A stretch of 14,833 nucleotides of DNA from JAEXNA01 sp050486105. GTDB lineage: Bacteria > Vulcanimicrobiota > Xenobia > Xenobiales > JADMJV01. The notes below the pieces were generated by a model. The model made no database searches, was not told the origin of the DNA, and worked only from the letters and a program-made list of their open reading frames with translations. Made by a program: the position numbers and the translations under genes. The first letter of the stretch is position 1; every line of letters starts with the position of its first letter. Below, in pieces: positions 6,775 to 14,421 of the stretch. The DNA lies in NCBI GenBank assembly GCA_050486105.1, contig JBJHCR010000155.1, forward strand, positions 1-14,833, written 5' to 3'.

Positions 6775-8784
6775 CGGGGAACTCACCTTAACCACCCCGT
6801 CTCTGGGGTAGACGGAAATCAGCTTGACCTTGACCTCTTCACCTGGTGATCGAAGCGGTCCGCTTCCGTGGGGAACATCCACCTCTCGAAGGCTATCCTT
6901 GAGAGCCAGCACGTACTTGTCCGGCCCAGTGTGCAAAACCACCGCTTCCACCACCTGACCCAAGCGAGCCTTGAGATACTTATGCAAAAAGTAGCGCTTC
7001 CGGTTTCTTTCCATCTTCTCTGCTTGGCTGATGGGAAGCTGAGTCTGGGTCATGAGTGCTTCTAAGGCCTCAGAGTCATAAAAAGGCTCTCCTGTCCGCA
7101 GATGATGCAGTACCTGACGCTGGTGCATGAGGTCCCGATATCTGCGAATGGGCGAGGTGGCTTGGACGTAACGTGCCAGCCCCAGGCCAGAATGGGGCTC
7201 TGGCTGCAAGGACTGATAGCTGCGAGAAAAACTCTTTCGAGCTTCGTACAAATGATGCAGCAGCCAAACGGGTCTGGGCTCAATGGGAGGCTCGGGCACT
7301 TTCTGACACCGATACATAGCCGGGAGTTTGTTCTCGGTCAAGTAATCGGCTATGCATTGATTGGCCAGGATCATCATTTCACTGACTATCAGCTGTGAAG
7401 GAGTGTCCCGTTCATCAGGAACCAAAGTCACCTTGGACCCTTCCAGGCGAATATCCATGCGAGCAAAGGGCAGCATGACCGCCCCCCGAGCCTCTCTCTG
7501 TTGCTTCAACAGGGCTGCCAATTCCGCTAGCTCCTTCCAGTGCTCGTCCCCGACATCGATCATGGAATCGACCTGATCGTAGTCCAGACGATCGGCCACT
7601 GAGATGACGCTCGGCCCAAGTTTGCAATCTTGAACGACACCCTCTCTATCAAGACGGACGCGACAGGTGAAGGCTGCTCTCGGCTGTTGGCAGAGCAAAG
7701 ATATGGCTCCGTCCGAAAGGATCTCAGGCACCATACGAACCTTGAAATCCGGGAGATAGACGGAGGTGGCCCTGAGCTGCGCTTCCCGTTCGAGGGCTTC
7801 AAGATCAGGGGTCATGAAGGCTGAAGCATCAGCGATGTGAATGGCGACCTCGTATCCTCCCTCAGTGGAGCGAAAAGCGAAGGCGTCGTCGATCTCCGTG
7901 GTTCCGGCATCATCCACCGAAAAGCTGCTCCAGCCGGTGAGGTCTTCCCGATCCGACTGGGCCAGAATCTCCGGCAACTTGCCGGCGGCCTCCTCGGCCT
8001 CTTGCAAGACCTTTTCGGGAAAATCCGTGGGAGTCTCATTGGCAAGAAGTTCCAGATTCTCATCTTGAGTCCACACTCCAAGGCGAACAAGGAAGTGAAA
8101 AGCCGGCTCTCTGGTCTTCTGGTCAAGATCCTTGAACATTCGTTGGACGTGCTGGAAATGAGAAGCGTTTTCTCCAAAGAGCGCCACCTCGGTGATCTTT
8201 TTCTTCCAGTCGGCGATCAATTCGATATGCTCATCGGACACTTGAGGCTTGCGCTGGTGCCAGACCTCTGTCATCCAATCCTTGACCACAGCCCGTTCCA
8301 CCTCCCGCTGAGCCTCCACCCGCTGTCGAGTAAGCGACTCTTCGATCTGCTCCTTGCTGCGCAAGCGAAAGCCCTCGGCGCGACGAACGAAGTACAACTT
8401 CTCATCGATAAGAGCCCGAAACAGCAAAGCCCTATGCTCGTCGTTGGGCTGATCGAAGCTCAGTTCAACCAACTCCTCCAAAGTCCAGTCCTTTTCCCCG
8501 TCATCCTCCTCAGACAGAAGCTCCCAAAGCTCCTCGAGATCGATGGATTTGGCTTGCTCAGACTTGCGTTCTTGAAGGCTGGCAAGCAGGCCCACCACCT
8601 CTTCCCTGGGAGTTGCTTCCGACAGCCGAGTCGGATGAACAAATAAAACCTTCTTGCTGGCCAAGCTCTCAGTCTTTCCATTGGTGGAAAGAACTTGAAC
8701 CTTGCCCTTATTCTCACTGGTCAAGCAAAAGGCTAAGGCTAGTTCTTTTCCTTGAAGATACTCCACAACACAACCTGGACTCAT
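6769..8784 (-). CDS. RNase II/R (RNB)-family exoribonuclease
   Basis: Predicted 3'-5' processive, metal-dependent exoribonuclease for mRNA turnover. From ATG 8784 it has 671 residues. The N-terminal third is highly charged and partly helical, without obvious typical cold-shock domains, though residues 1-55 resemble a small beta barrel. The RNB catalytic core begins near residue 280 with S-V-D-D-A-G-T-T-E-I-D-D-A: aspartates Asp291, Asp299 and Asp300 match the E. coli RNase II metal ligands, while Glu297 replaces Asp207. The RNA-binding signature A-T-S-P-I-R-R-Y lies at about 542-549. The C-terminal 65 residues look like an S1 domain. The layout resembles the cyanobacterial, chloroplast and mitochondrial Dss1-like branch more than E. 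coli Rnb or Rnr. GAAGG is eight bases before ATG 8784; a TTG at 8811 behind GGAGG is a real alternative, adding nine residues. It is divergent from the monophosphatase gene. Confidence 0.9.
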   Translation of the reverse strand: MSPGCVVEYLQGKELALAFCLTSENKGKVQVLSTNGKTESLASKKVLFVHPTRLSEATPREEVVGLLASLQERKSEQAKSIDLEELWELLSEEDDGEKDWTLEELVELSFDQPNDEHRALLFRALIDEKLYFVRRAEGFRLRSKEQIEESLTRQRVEAQREVERAVVKDWMTEVWHQRKPQVSDEHIELIADWKKKITEVALFGENASHFQHVQRMFKDLDQKTREPAFHFLVRLGVWTQDENLELLANETPTDFPEKVLQEAEEAAGKLPEILAQSDREDLTGWSSFSVDDAGTTEIDDAFAFRSTEGGYEVAIHIADASAFMTPDLEALEREAQLRATSVYLPDFKVRMVPEILSDGAISLLCQQPRAAFTCRVRLDREGVVQDCKLGPSVISVADRLDYDQVDSMIDVGDEHWKELAELAALLKQQREARGAVMLPFARMDIRLEGSKVTLVPDERDTPSQLIVSEMMILANQCIADYLTENKLPAMYRCQKVPEPPIEPRPVWLLHHLYEARKSFSRSYQSLQPEPHSGLGLARYVQATSPIRRYRDLMHQRQVLHHLRTGEPFYDSEALEALMTQTQLPISQAEKMERNRKRYFLHKYLKARLGQVVEAVVLHTGPDKYVLALKDSLREVDVPHGSGPLRSPGEEVKVKLISVYPRDGVVKVSSPL

Positions 8785-8846
8785 GGGCTGCGCCTTCGTC
8801 CCCACAAGCAAGAGGCCTCCGTGAACTTTATTCGAAGTTCGCCCCC

Positions 8847-9629
8847 ATGCAGAAACAGTTGGACCACTGGCTCAGCGGAGCGATATCGGCAGCCAAAGCT
8901 GCCGGCCTCGTTATCCAAGAAGCCTTTGGGGAGCCTATGGAGCACTTCGAGAAGAGACCGGGAGAACTGGTCACCGAAACGGACCGAAGGGCTGAGCAAC
9001 TCATACGAGAGATTCTTCTCGAGAACGATCCCGACATTGACTTTTGGGGGGAAGAAAGCGGTCGCGACGATCGTGGAGCCTCTCTATGTTGGCTGGTAGA
9101 TCCCCTGGATGGGACCAAGAACTTCATCCACGGATACCCTTTCGTGGCCGTCTCCATCGCCTTGATACGCGACCGAAAGCCCTTGGTCGGAGTGGTCTTA
9201 GACCCTCTGAGGGCCGATCTCTTCACCGCCACACTGGGAGGAGGGGCTTGCCGAAACGGTCGCAGACTCTCGGTCAGCCGGACCAAGACCTTTGAAGACG
9301 CCTTAGTGGTCACTAATCCGAAATACTTGATCCCCGCCCACCGTCCTAAAACCGCAGAAGAAAGCATGGCCATCTTTCAACGTTGCTTGGGAATGAGGCG
9401 AGGCGGGGCTTTCGCTCTGGATTTGGCTTATGTAGCCGCCGGAGCCATAGACGCCATGTGGGAGATCGGCTGCCAACCCTGGGACGTAGCGGCAGGCTGT
9501 CTACTCATTGAAGAAGCCCAGGGAACAACCACCGATCTGGACGGCCGACCGTACCACATCGGAGATGAAGATCTCTTGGTCAGCAACACCCACCTGCACC
9601 AGAGCCTGGTTGAGATCCTGAAGAGCTAG
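8847..9629 (+). CDS. Inositol monophosphatase-family protein
   Basis: Mg-dependent sugar or inositol phosphatase of 260 residues, usual for SuhB/IMPase-type enzymes. The metal-site motifs are present: Thr-Glu-Thr-Asp with Asp46, the acidic pair G-E-E (68-70), D-P-L-D-G-T-K-N-F (85-93), and the C-terminal W-D-V-A-A-G (212-217). The R-G-G-A-F-A-L-D-L-A-Y-V-A stretch (185-197) is the family's substrate-side helix. Substrate could be inositol-1-phosphate, histidinol phosphate, 3'-phosphoadenosine 5'-phosphate or a sugar bisphosphate; the family cannot be split from sequence alone. ATG 8847 suits the family N-terminus, but its ribosome site is weak (GAAG only). The frame is open further upstream into antisense of the exoribonuclease, which is not expected to be coding. 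Its last 50 bases overlap the 3' end of the kinase gene on the opposite strand. Confidence 0.92.
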   Translation: MQKQLDHWLSGAISAAKAAGLVIQEAFGEPMEHFEKRPGELVTETDRRAEQLIREILLENDPDIDFWGEESGRDDRGASLCWLVDPLDGTKNFIHGYPFVAVSIALIRDRKPLVGVVLDPLRADLFTATLGGGACRNGRRLSVSRTKTFEDALVVTNPKYLIPAHRPKTAEESMAIFQRCLGMRRGGAFALDLAYVAAGAIDAMWEIGCQPWDVAAGCLLIEEAQGTTTDLDGRPYHIGDEDLLVSNTHLHQSLVEILKS

Positions 9630-11409
9630 TCGCTCCACTGCTGGACACCCCTCCTATTTTTCCACTGTCGAGTATGGTCCAGCGCCCGGAATCAGAGATG
9701 TGCACATTCGAACCCATCTTCTGATAGATTCGCGGAAGAGCGTCGAGAATTTCGATCACTTCCGAAAGATCTTGAAATCGCTCTTGAGGGTCCTTGCGCA
9801 GCATGCGGGCCACCACATCGTAAAGCTCGTTGGAGAGGTCGTCGCGATAGTCTCTGAGATCGAAGGGCTCGCTTTGAAGATGGGCCAACATGACCGACAT
9901 AGGATCCTCGTTGGCATTGAAGGGAAGCCGCCCGGCCAGCAGTTCAAAGGCCATCACGCCCAGGGCGTAGATATCCGCTCGACAGTCTAGCGAGCCTCCG
10001 CTGATCTGTTCCGGGCTCATGTAGATGGGCGTTCCGAAAGCGTCACCTGTTCGGGTTAAGTCATGCCCGGGCCGATCGGTCTTGGCTAACCCGAAGTCCA
10101 TCAACTTCACCACGTCGGTGTGAGTGATCATGATATTGGAAGGCTTTAGGTCCCGATGGATGATACCGCGATCGTGGGCTGTCTTCAAGGCTCTGAGAAT
10201 GGGCAAGAATATGTGTAGGAATCGCGCCTGACTCAAGGGACCCTTCACCGTCTCTTTGAGAGTCTGCCCTTCGATCAGCTCTTGAACCATATAGAGAAGG
10301 GGCCCTGCTTCACCCCAATCGATGAGTTTGACAATGTTGGGGTGAATCAAGGAGGAGCTCACTTCGATCTCCCGGCGGAACCGAGCCCGGAACTCTTCGG
10401 ACTTGGCTAGGTCTTCGTCGATCACTTTCACCGCCACCGCCTCGTCCAACTCTAGGCTGCGCTCGGGAAGTCCTCGATAGACCTTGCTCATACCGCCTCT
10501 TCCGATGCGGGCGGTCAGATAATAGATTCCGAAGGTCTTCTTCAGGAGAGGGTCGGTGTCGGTGATCACCGACTCCAAAACCCGCTTCTTCTCCCACAAT
10601 TCTCGCTCCTTGCGATGACGTCGGTAGCGAGGAAGAAGAAACAACGGAAAAAACGATAGGAAAGCTAGAATGATTAGGTCATAAAAAAGGGCCAGAGGCG
10701 TGCGAAAGAGGTGCAGCACCTTCACTTGCTCGATGCGGTCGTGGAAGCTTTCTCCTGGAACCAAGCGAATCTGTCCCAAATCCACCACCTCTTCATCCGG
10801 CTTAGCTAGGTTGTTGATGGGAATCTCGGTCCGCCAGGGCTCGTAGCCTTCTCTTTCGATGGACAGCGTTAAACTCAAAAACTTTCCCTGGGACAGATCG
10901 TAGCGGTCGGCCACCTTGATTTGGGCATAGCGCCCGTGATACTGAGGCCGCATTCCTCGGCCCGAAATATCGTGGATATAGAGAGCCGCATCCGGTGGGT
11001 AAGCATCAAAGGTGATGACGATCTGTTCCCGATACAATCGAGTCAAGCTGAGCCGGTAGATCTCCTCAGCTTGCTCGAGGATGCTGCGATGCAAAAAACG
11101 AGCTTGCCGAGCATAACCCGGGGCCGAAAAGATCAATCGGAGCTGCTCTTGCTCGCCAAAATCGTCTTTATTCACGAAAAACGGCCGGTCGGAGCGTACC
11201 GTTCTTGGGACTCCGGTTCGGCTGTCTACGGTGACCTGGGCGGGCGGGTCCGCTTCGGCAAGAACCTCACGGGACTCTTCAGCGAAGGTCGGCAGGGAAA
11301 GGAGCAACACCAAAAGTAGGACGAACATGGCTGGTCTCGGGTTAAAGCATGCCATAAGAAAATCGCCCTGGTCTAAAGCTCGCTCCCTAGCCTTGCCCCT
11401 CCTAACCAT
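9580..11409 (-). CDS. Transmembrane Ser/Thr protein kinase with N-terminal extracytoplasmic PEGA-like region
   Basis: Hanks-type kinase of 609 residues with inverted layout. A signal-like segment (hydrophobic 29-40, likely cleavage after T-F-A) is followed by about 195 extracytoplasmic residues. Of these, about 131-216 resemble a PEGA domain (beta strands around P-P-D-A-A-L-Y-I and the R-E-G-Y-E-P-W signature). A membrane helix lies at about 238-259, then a basic juxtamembrane segment. The kinase domain covers about 295-560: G-R-G-G-M-S loop (303-308), Lys328, Glu347, H-R-D-L-K-P-S-N (418-425), D-F-G (438-440), S-P-E (465-467). All catalytic residues are present. The tail is Gly/Ser-rich and ends Cys-Cys. 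Its ATG shares one base with the upstream PilW-like stop (TGATG), so the two are translationally coupled; ATG 11355 (591 residues, cleaner signal peptide) is an alternative. The last 16 codons overlap the monophosphatase gene antisense. The position suggests control of, or sensing by, the pilus or secretion machine. Confidence 0.9.
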   Translation of the reverse strand: MVRRGKARERALDQGDFLMACFNPRPAMFVLLLVLLLSLPTFAEESREVLAEADPPAQVTVDSRTGVPRTVRSDRPFFVNKDDFGEQEQLRLIFSAPGYARQARFLHRSILEQAEEIYRLSLTRLYREQIVITFDAYPPDAALYIHDISGRGMRPQYHGRYAQIKVADRYDLSQGKFLSLTLSIEREGYEPWRTEIPINNLAKPDEEVVDLGQIRLVPGESFHDRIEQVKVLHLFRTPLALFYDLIILAFLSFFPLFLLPRYRRHRKERELWEKKRVLESVITDTDPLLKKTFGIYYLTARIGRGGMSKVYRGLPERSLELDEAVAVKVIDEDLAKSEEFRARFRREIEVSSSLIHPNIVKLIDWGEAGPLLYMVQELIEGQTLKETVKGPLSQARFLHIFLPILRALKTAHDRGIIHRDLKPSNIMITHTDVVKLMDFGLAKTDRPGHDLTRTGDAFGTPIYMSPEQISGGSLDCRADIYALGVMAFELLAGRLPFNANEDPMSVMLAHLQSEPFDLRDYRDDLSNELYDVVARMLRKDPQERFQDLSEVIEILDALPRIYQKMGSNVHISDSGRWTILDSGKIGGVSSSGATSSSGSQPGSGAGGCC

Positions 11410-12077
11410 CAGTAGCGATTGCGCAAAGCGTACCGACGTTCGATGGTGAACTCTGCTCGGCGTGAAACTGAGGATAGATCTTTCCCTAACTTGATTCGCA
11501 AATGGAGAGTTTGTTCGTTGAAGCTTGTTTGAGAGCCCTTGGAGTCCGCCAAGTGAAACTCTTCCACATCTCGGGAGAGCACCCTCTCCAGAGGCAAAGT
11601 ACTCTGAGCTACGATCTCAAGTTCTGCCGGTGTCGGCAACAGCGGCCTACTGTTTGAAAATCGACCAACGAAAGGGGGGGTGGACTGCTCAAACACCAAT
11701 CGGCGAAAGGTTCGCTCCTCCGAATGATAGACATAGGCCACCAGTTGATCTCGCCAAGGGAGATAGCCATCATCTCCTGGACCAGGAATGGATTGACCGT
11801 CTTGGATGGCTGGGCCTCCTATTTGGGCCAAACTGACCACGGTGGCTTCTCCCTGATACCCCCTCATGGCAGCCGGAGCGGTGCGCTCAATATCCCGTTC
11901 CCACTGACGGAGCAAGAACAGGCCGTTCTGTTGCAGGTCCACCCGAGCCCGCCCGTCGTTCGTGCGATGCATGGCGGTGATGAAGAGTTGAGCCACAAAA
12001 CTGAGAAGGACCAGAAAGAGGGTTGACATCACCAGCACCTCGATGATGGTGAAGCCCTTACTGACGTGCAGCCTCAT
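11409..12077 (-). CDS. PilW/GspJ-like minor prepilin
   Basis: Minor prepilin of 222 residues. The eight-residue leader (M-R-L-H-V-S-K-G) is cut before F-T-I-I-E, with Glu at +5, followed by a hydrophobic helix of about 20 residues and an amphipathic spine containing R-Q-W-E-R-D-I-E, common in PilW/GspJ proteins. The rest is a beta-rich globular domain with two variable loops; the C-terminus is basic. It should be inserted in the inner membrane and incorporated near the fibre tip. Start and stop both use TGATG overlaps: its ATG shares a base with the upstream PilV-like stop, and its stop shares a base with the kinase ATG. It is the second PilW-like gene in this window, and its spine resembles that of the one at 170-850. 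Confidence 0.85.
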   Translation of the reverse strand: MRLHVSKGFTIIEVLVMSTLFLVLLSFVAQLFITAMHRTNDGRARVDLQQNGLFLLRQWERDIERTAPAAMRGYQGEATVVSLAQIGGPAIQDGQSIPGPGDDGYLPWRDQLVAYVYHSEERTFRRLVFEQSTPPFVGRFSNSRPLLPTPAELEIVAQSTLPLERVLSRDVEEFHLADSKGSQTSFNEQTLHLRIKLGKDLSSVSRRAEFTIERRYALRNRY

Positions 12078-12496
12078 CAGCGGAAGGCCCCGTGGATGTA
12101 GGTTTCGTGGGTCACGGTTTGAGCGCTTCGGCCAACCCGATAGGAAACATCAACTCGCACATGCTTTAAGAACGCGGGATTGGTATCCGGTACCGTTGAG
12201 ATGGTGGTTTTTGGGGTGTAGAGAACCCCTTCAATAACTTGCGGTTCGAAGGGAGGTACCGCCAAAGCAAAATCCCCCGGCACTAAGGCATCGAAGCGCA
12301 TGTTCCTCACCTCATCAATGACTGACTTAGCCAGCATATCAGCCTGCAGTTGGGTCTCACTCCTTTTGATTGACAGGTAAGCTCCGGGAAACAGATTGAC
12401 GATAGCTAGAATCGCCATGGAGACAAATAGGGTGCTGAAAATGGTCTCCACCAGGGTCAGCCCGGGTGACGGACTCTGGCCCCCTGGACGACTCAT
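12077..12496 (-). CDS. PilV/GspI-like minor prepilin
   Basis: Minor prepilin of 139 residues. The 12-residue leader is rich in Gly, Ser and Pro and is cut before L-T-L-V-E, with leucine instead of phenylalanine at +1 and the Glu at +5 kept. A hydrophobic helix follows, then a helix with R-S-E-T-Q-L-Q and a beta-rich end. The order PilV-like then PilW-like repeats the pair at 170-1316. ATG 12496 is chosen because it forms an ATGA overlap with the stop of the upstream PilX-like gene; a TTG at 12511 would lengthen the leader by five residues without a better ribosome site. The short C-terminal domain fits a GspI or PilV role in seeding the fibre tip. Confidence 0.82.
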   Translation of the reverse strand: MSRPGGQSPSPGLTLVETIFSTLFVSMAILAIVNLFPGAYLSIKRSETQLQADMLAKSVIDEVRNMRFDALVPGDFALAVPPFEPQVIEGVLYTPKTTISTVPDTNPAFLKHVRVDVSYRVGRSAQTVTHETYIHGAFR

Positions 12497-14403
12497 TGAA
12501 ATCGTCCCCAATACAGCACTCGCATAGACTCGAACCTGCTGAGAAACTCAGACAAGGAGATCTCGCTTGGAAAACCCGTGCGGATATCCGGACGTTCCCC
12601 GGTGGACGGTTCAGAAAGGGCCACGTTGGCCGAGTGTTGGGAATTGAAGTAACCGGGCTGGTTCGCGTGATAGATTGTTCCGGCAAAATTCCGAGCATTA
12701 GTTTTATCTTGCTCGGACATGGTGCGCCCCTCGGCAGCAAAGGCCGCTTCCAGCCCTGCTAAAGTGACCGATTCCGCTTGAGCCAAGGTGGTGACCCGCT
12801 CTCCGAAAATTCTCAGGCCCAAATCGTCACCCGTGAGAACGAAGGGGTCCGGCCCGGTGGTTCCCACCGCGGTGACCTCCCCGTTGACCACTTCGTGAGT
12901 CATGTACCCGCTGGGGAACCAGGACTCGCTGACCTTGGACTTAAAGAGGTAGGGAGGATCGTTGGGTCCAGCGTTGGGGTTTTTGAAGTTCTCCAAGCGG
13001 TCGTAGAGGACGTTATAGTCATAGGTGGCCGGGATGGGCACTCCCCCTACACCCAGCGACGGGGGCGGAGTCTCCACCAATTGGAACTGCTCTTCTTGGA
13101 AAAACTCATACCGGGTGTAGTCCTCTACCTGATAGAGCTCGGTGTCTTTGAACTCTATATCGCTATTGTCTCCCGTAGCCACGAAGACCCCGGCCAAGCG
13201 GAGATGTTCGGCCAAGAGTTGACCCTCGGTGTACACCAGACCGGAGAATTTAGCCTTGTTGGCGGACTGCCCCTTGAGGGTGATGTTCCCCATGGAGATG
13301 AGGGCTGCCTGGTTGTCGGAAGCGGCCTCTCCACCCCCTTGAATCACTAGGTCTCCGGTGGTGATGATGGCCCCTCGTCCGGACACCCCGCCCCAGGTCA
13401 CATTGAGGTTCCCGTCCACAAAGAGTACCCCCCCATTGAGTTTGATGCCGTTGTCCACGGTCAGGGTTTGCCCGCTTGAGGGCGTACCCGGTTGTGATTC
13501 CCCTGAGGCCGGGGGAGGAGGACCAAAGCGGTTGAACCCCTTAACCTCTAGGGTTCCCGCACCGCTGTGGACCTCTTGAACTCCGTCGTAGAGAAAGGGA
13601 TCCCCGGGATCGTAGCTCCAAACGTTGAGTTCCGGCAAGGTCACCTTTTCAGCGTTGAGGCGGGTTTCACCAAGAACTACGGTGTCTTCATTGAGAGTCA
13701 CTCCAGCGGCCGATTGCAGGTCTCCGTATATTTTATTGGTCCCACTCAAGACCACTGCAGAATTTCCTTCGGTAGAATTGCTGACCATATGAGCCGGCAC
13801 TAGGTCGTCCTCGCTGATGGGCATATTCAAATCGTAGGCCACTCCGGGCTTTACGGAGGCCACCAGCAATCCTCCGGTGGAACGGATCGCCCCCTGAGAG
13901 GCGATAGAGTACGGAAAGCGAGGTACTCTCACGAAGGCTTCCATCCGAGAAACCGAGCCCTTGACTTCGGCTTTGGCCACCAGATGCACCGTCTCTCCGG
14001 GGACCATACGTCCAGCGTAGCCCTCCACCTGACTATCGGAGCGATTGTTAGTGGAATATGGAACTCCCAGGGCCGCAGCAGTGGTGTGGTCGAAGCTGAG
14101 AACTCCCACGGAGCCTTCGGGAAGGGACGGGAAGGTAACCTGGAGGGTCTTGTCGGCCGCGCTGCCTTCGATGCCGAACTCCTCTCCGTCCTCGCCGGCG
14201 AAGCGCTCGATAGCAAGCGCCAGAACCGCTTCGGCCAAGTGCTCGGCCTTTGCTTGATTGGCCGATTTGAAAGAGAGGTTCAGGTGATTGAAAGCGATGG
14301 CTACTACGGTGAAAGCCAAGGTCATCATTAAGGCCACCATCATGATGACCGTGGGCAAGCCTGCCCCTTTAGGCCTGCTTCGCTCTTGTCCGTTCACATC
14401 CAT
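12493..14403 (-). CDS. Large PilX-like pilus/pseudopilus-associated protein with beta-rich body
   Basis: Protein of 636 residues, far longer than ordinary PilX or GspK (about 200-330). The N-terminus has a prepilin-like basic leader, a hydrophobic helix (about 17-39) and an amphipathic spine (44-70) with an A-E-H-L-A-E-A segment, as in PilX-type proteins. The possible cleavage is at G15-L16-P-T-V-I, but the +5 Glu is absent, which is common for PilX/GspK-type tip proteins. Residues about 165-260 and 312-420 contain repeated short strands with Gly turns and V-x-G-x-L/I patterns, suggesting a beta-helix or bactofilin-like polymer-forming fold, separated by a Pro/Gly/Ser linker (295-311). The C-terminal 200 residues are not recognised. 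Strong ribosome site: GGGGG at 14412-14416, eight bases before ATG. It lies 18 bases after the GspF-like gene and overlaps the next gene by ATGA. Confidence 0.78.
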   Translation of the reverse strand: MDVNGQERSRPKGAGLPTVIMMVALMMTLAFTVVAIAFNHLNLSFKSANQAKAEHLAEAVLALAIERFAGEDGEEFGIEGSAADKTLQVTFPSLPEGSVGVLSFDHTTAAALGVPYSTNNRSDSQVEGYAGRMVPGETVHLVAKAEVKGSVSRMEAFVRVPRFPYSIASQGAIRSTGGLLVASVKPGVAYDLNMPISEDDLVPAHMVSNSTEGNSAVVLSGTNKIYGDLQSAAGVTLNEDTVVLGETRLNAEKVTLPELNVWSYDPGDPFLYDGVQEVHSGAGTLEVKGFNRFGPPPPASGESQPGTPSSGQTLTVDNGIKLNGGVLFVDGNLNVTWGGVSGRGAIITTGDLVIQGGGEAASDNQAALISMGNITLKGQSANKAKFSGLVYTEGQLLAEHLRLAGVFVATGDNSDIEFKDTELYQVEDYTRYEFFQEEQFQLVETPPPSLGVGGVPIPATYDYNVLYDRLENFKNPNAGPNDPPYLFKSKVSESWFPSGYMTHEVVNGEVTAVGTTGPDPFVLTGDDLGLRIFGERVTTLAQAESVTLAGLEAAFAAEGRTMSEQDKTNARNFAGTIYHANQPGYFNSQHSANVALSEPSTGERPDIRTGFPSEISLSEFLSRFESMRVLYWGRFQ

Positions 14404-14421
14404 AGAGTTTTCCCCCTTTCC

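Noticed and set aside
7837..8646. Plus-strand open frame of 269 codons
   Set aside because: It is entirely antisense to the exoribonuclease, which has all its catalytic motifs on the other strand; a shadow of biased codon use.
8613..8846. N-terminal extension of the monophosphatase
   Set aside because: It runs antisense to the start of the exoribonuclease. IMPase-family proteins start at about the ATG at 8847.
9640..9683. Inverted repeat GCTGGAC...GTCCAGC within the kinase 3' region
   Set aside because: The arms are only seven bases with a 30-base loop and no T-run; too weak to call a terminator.
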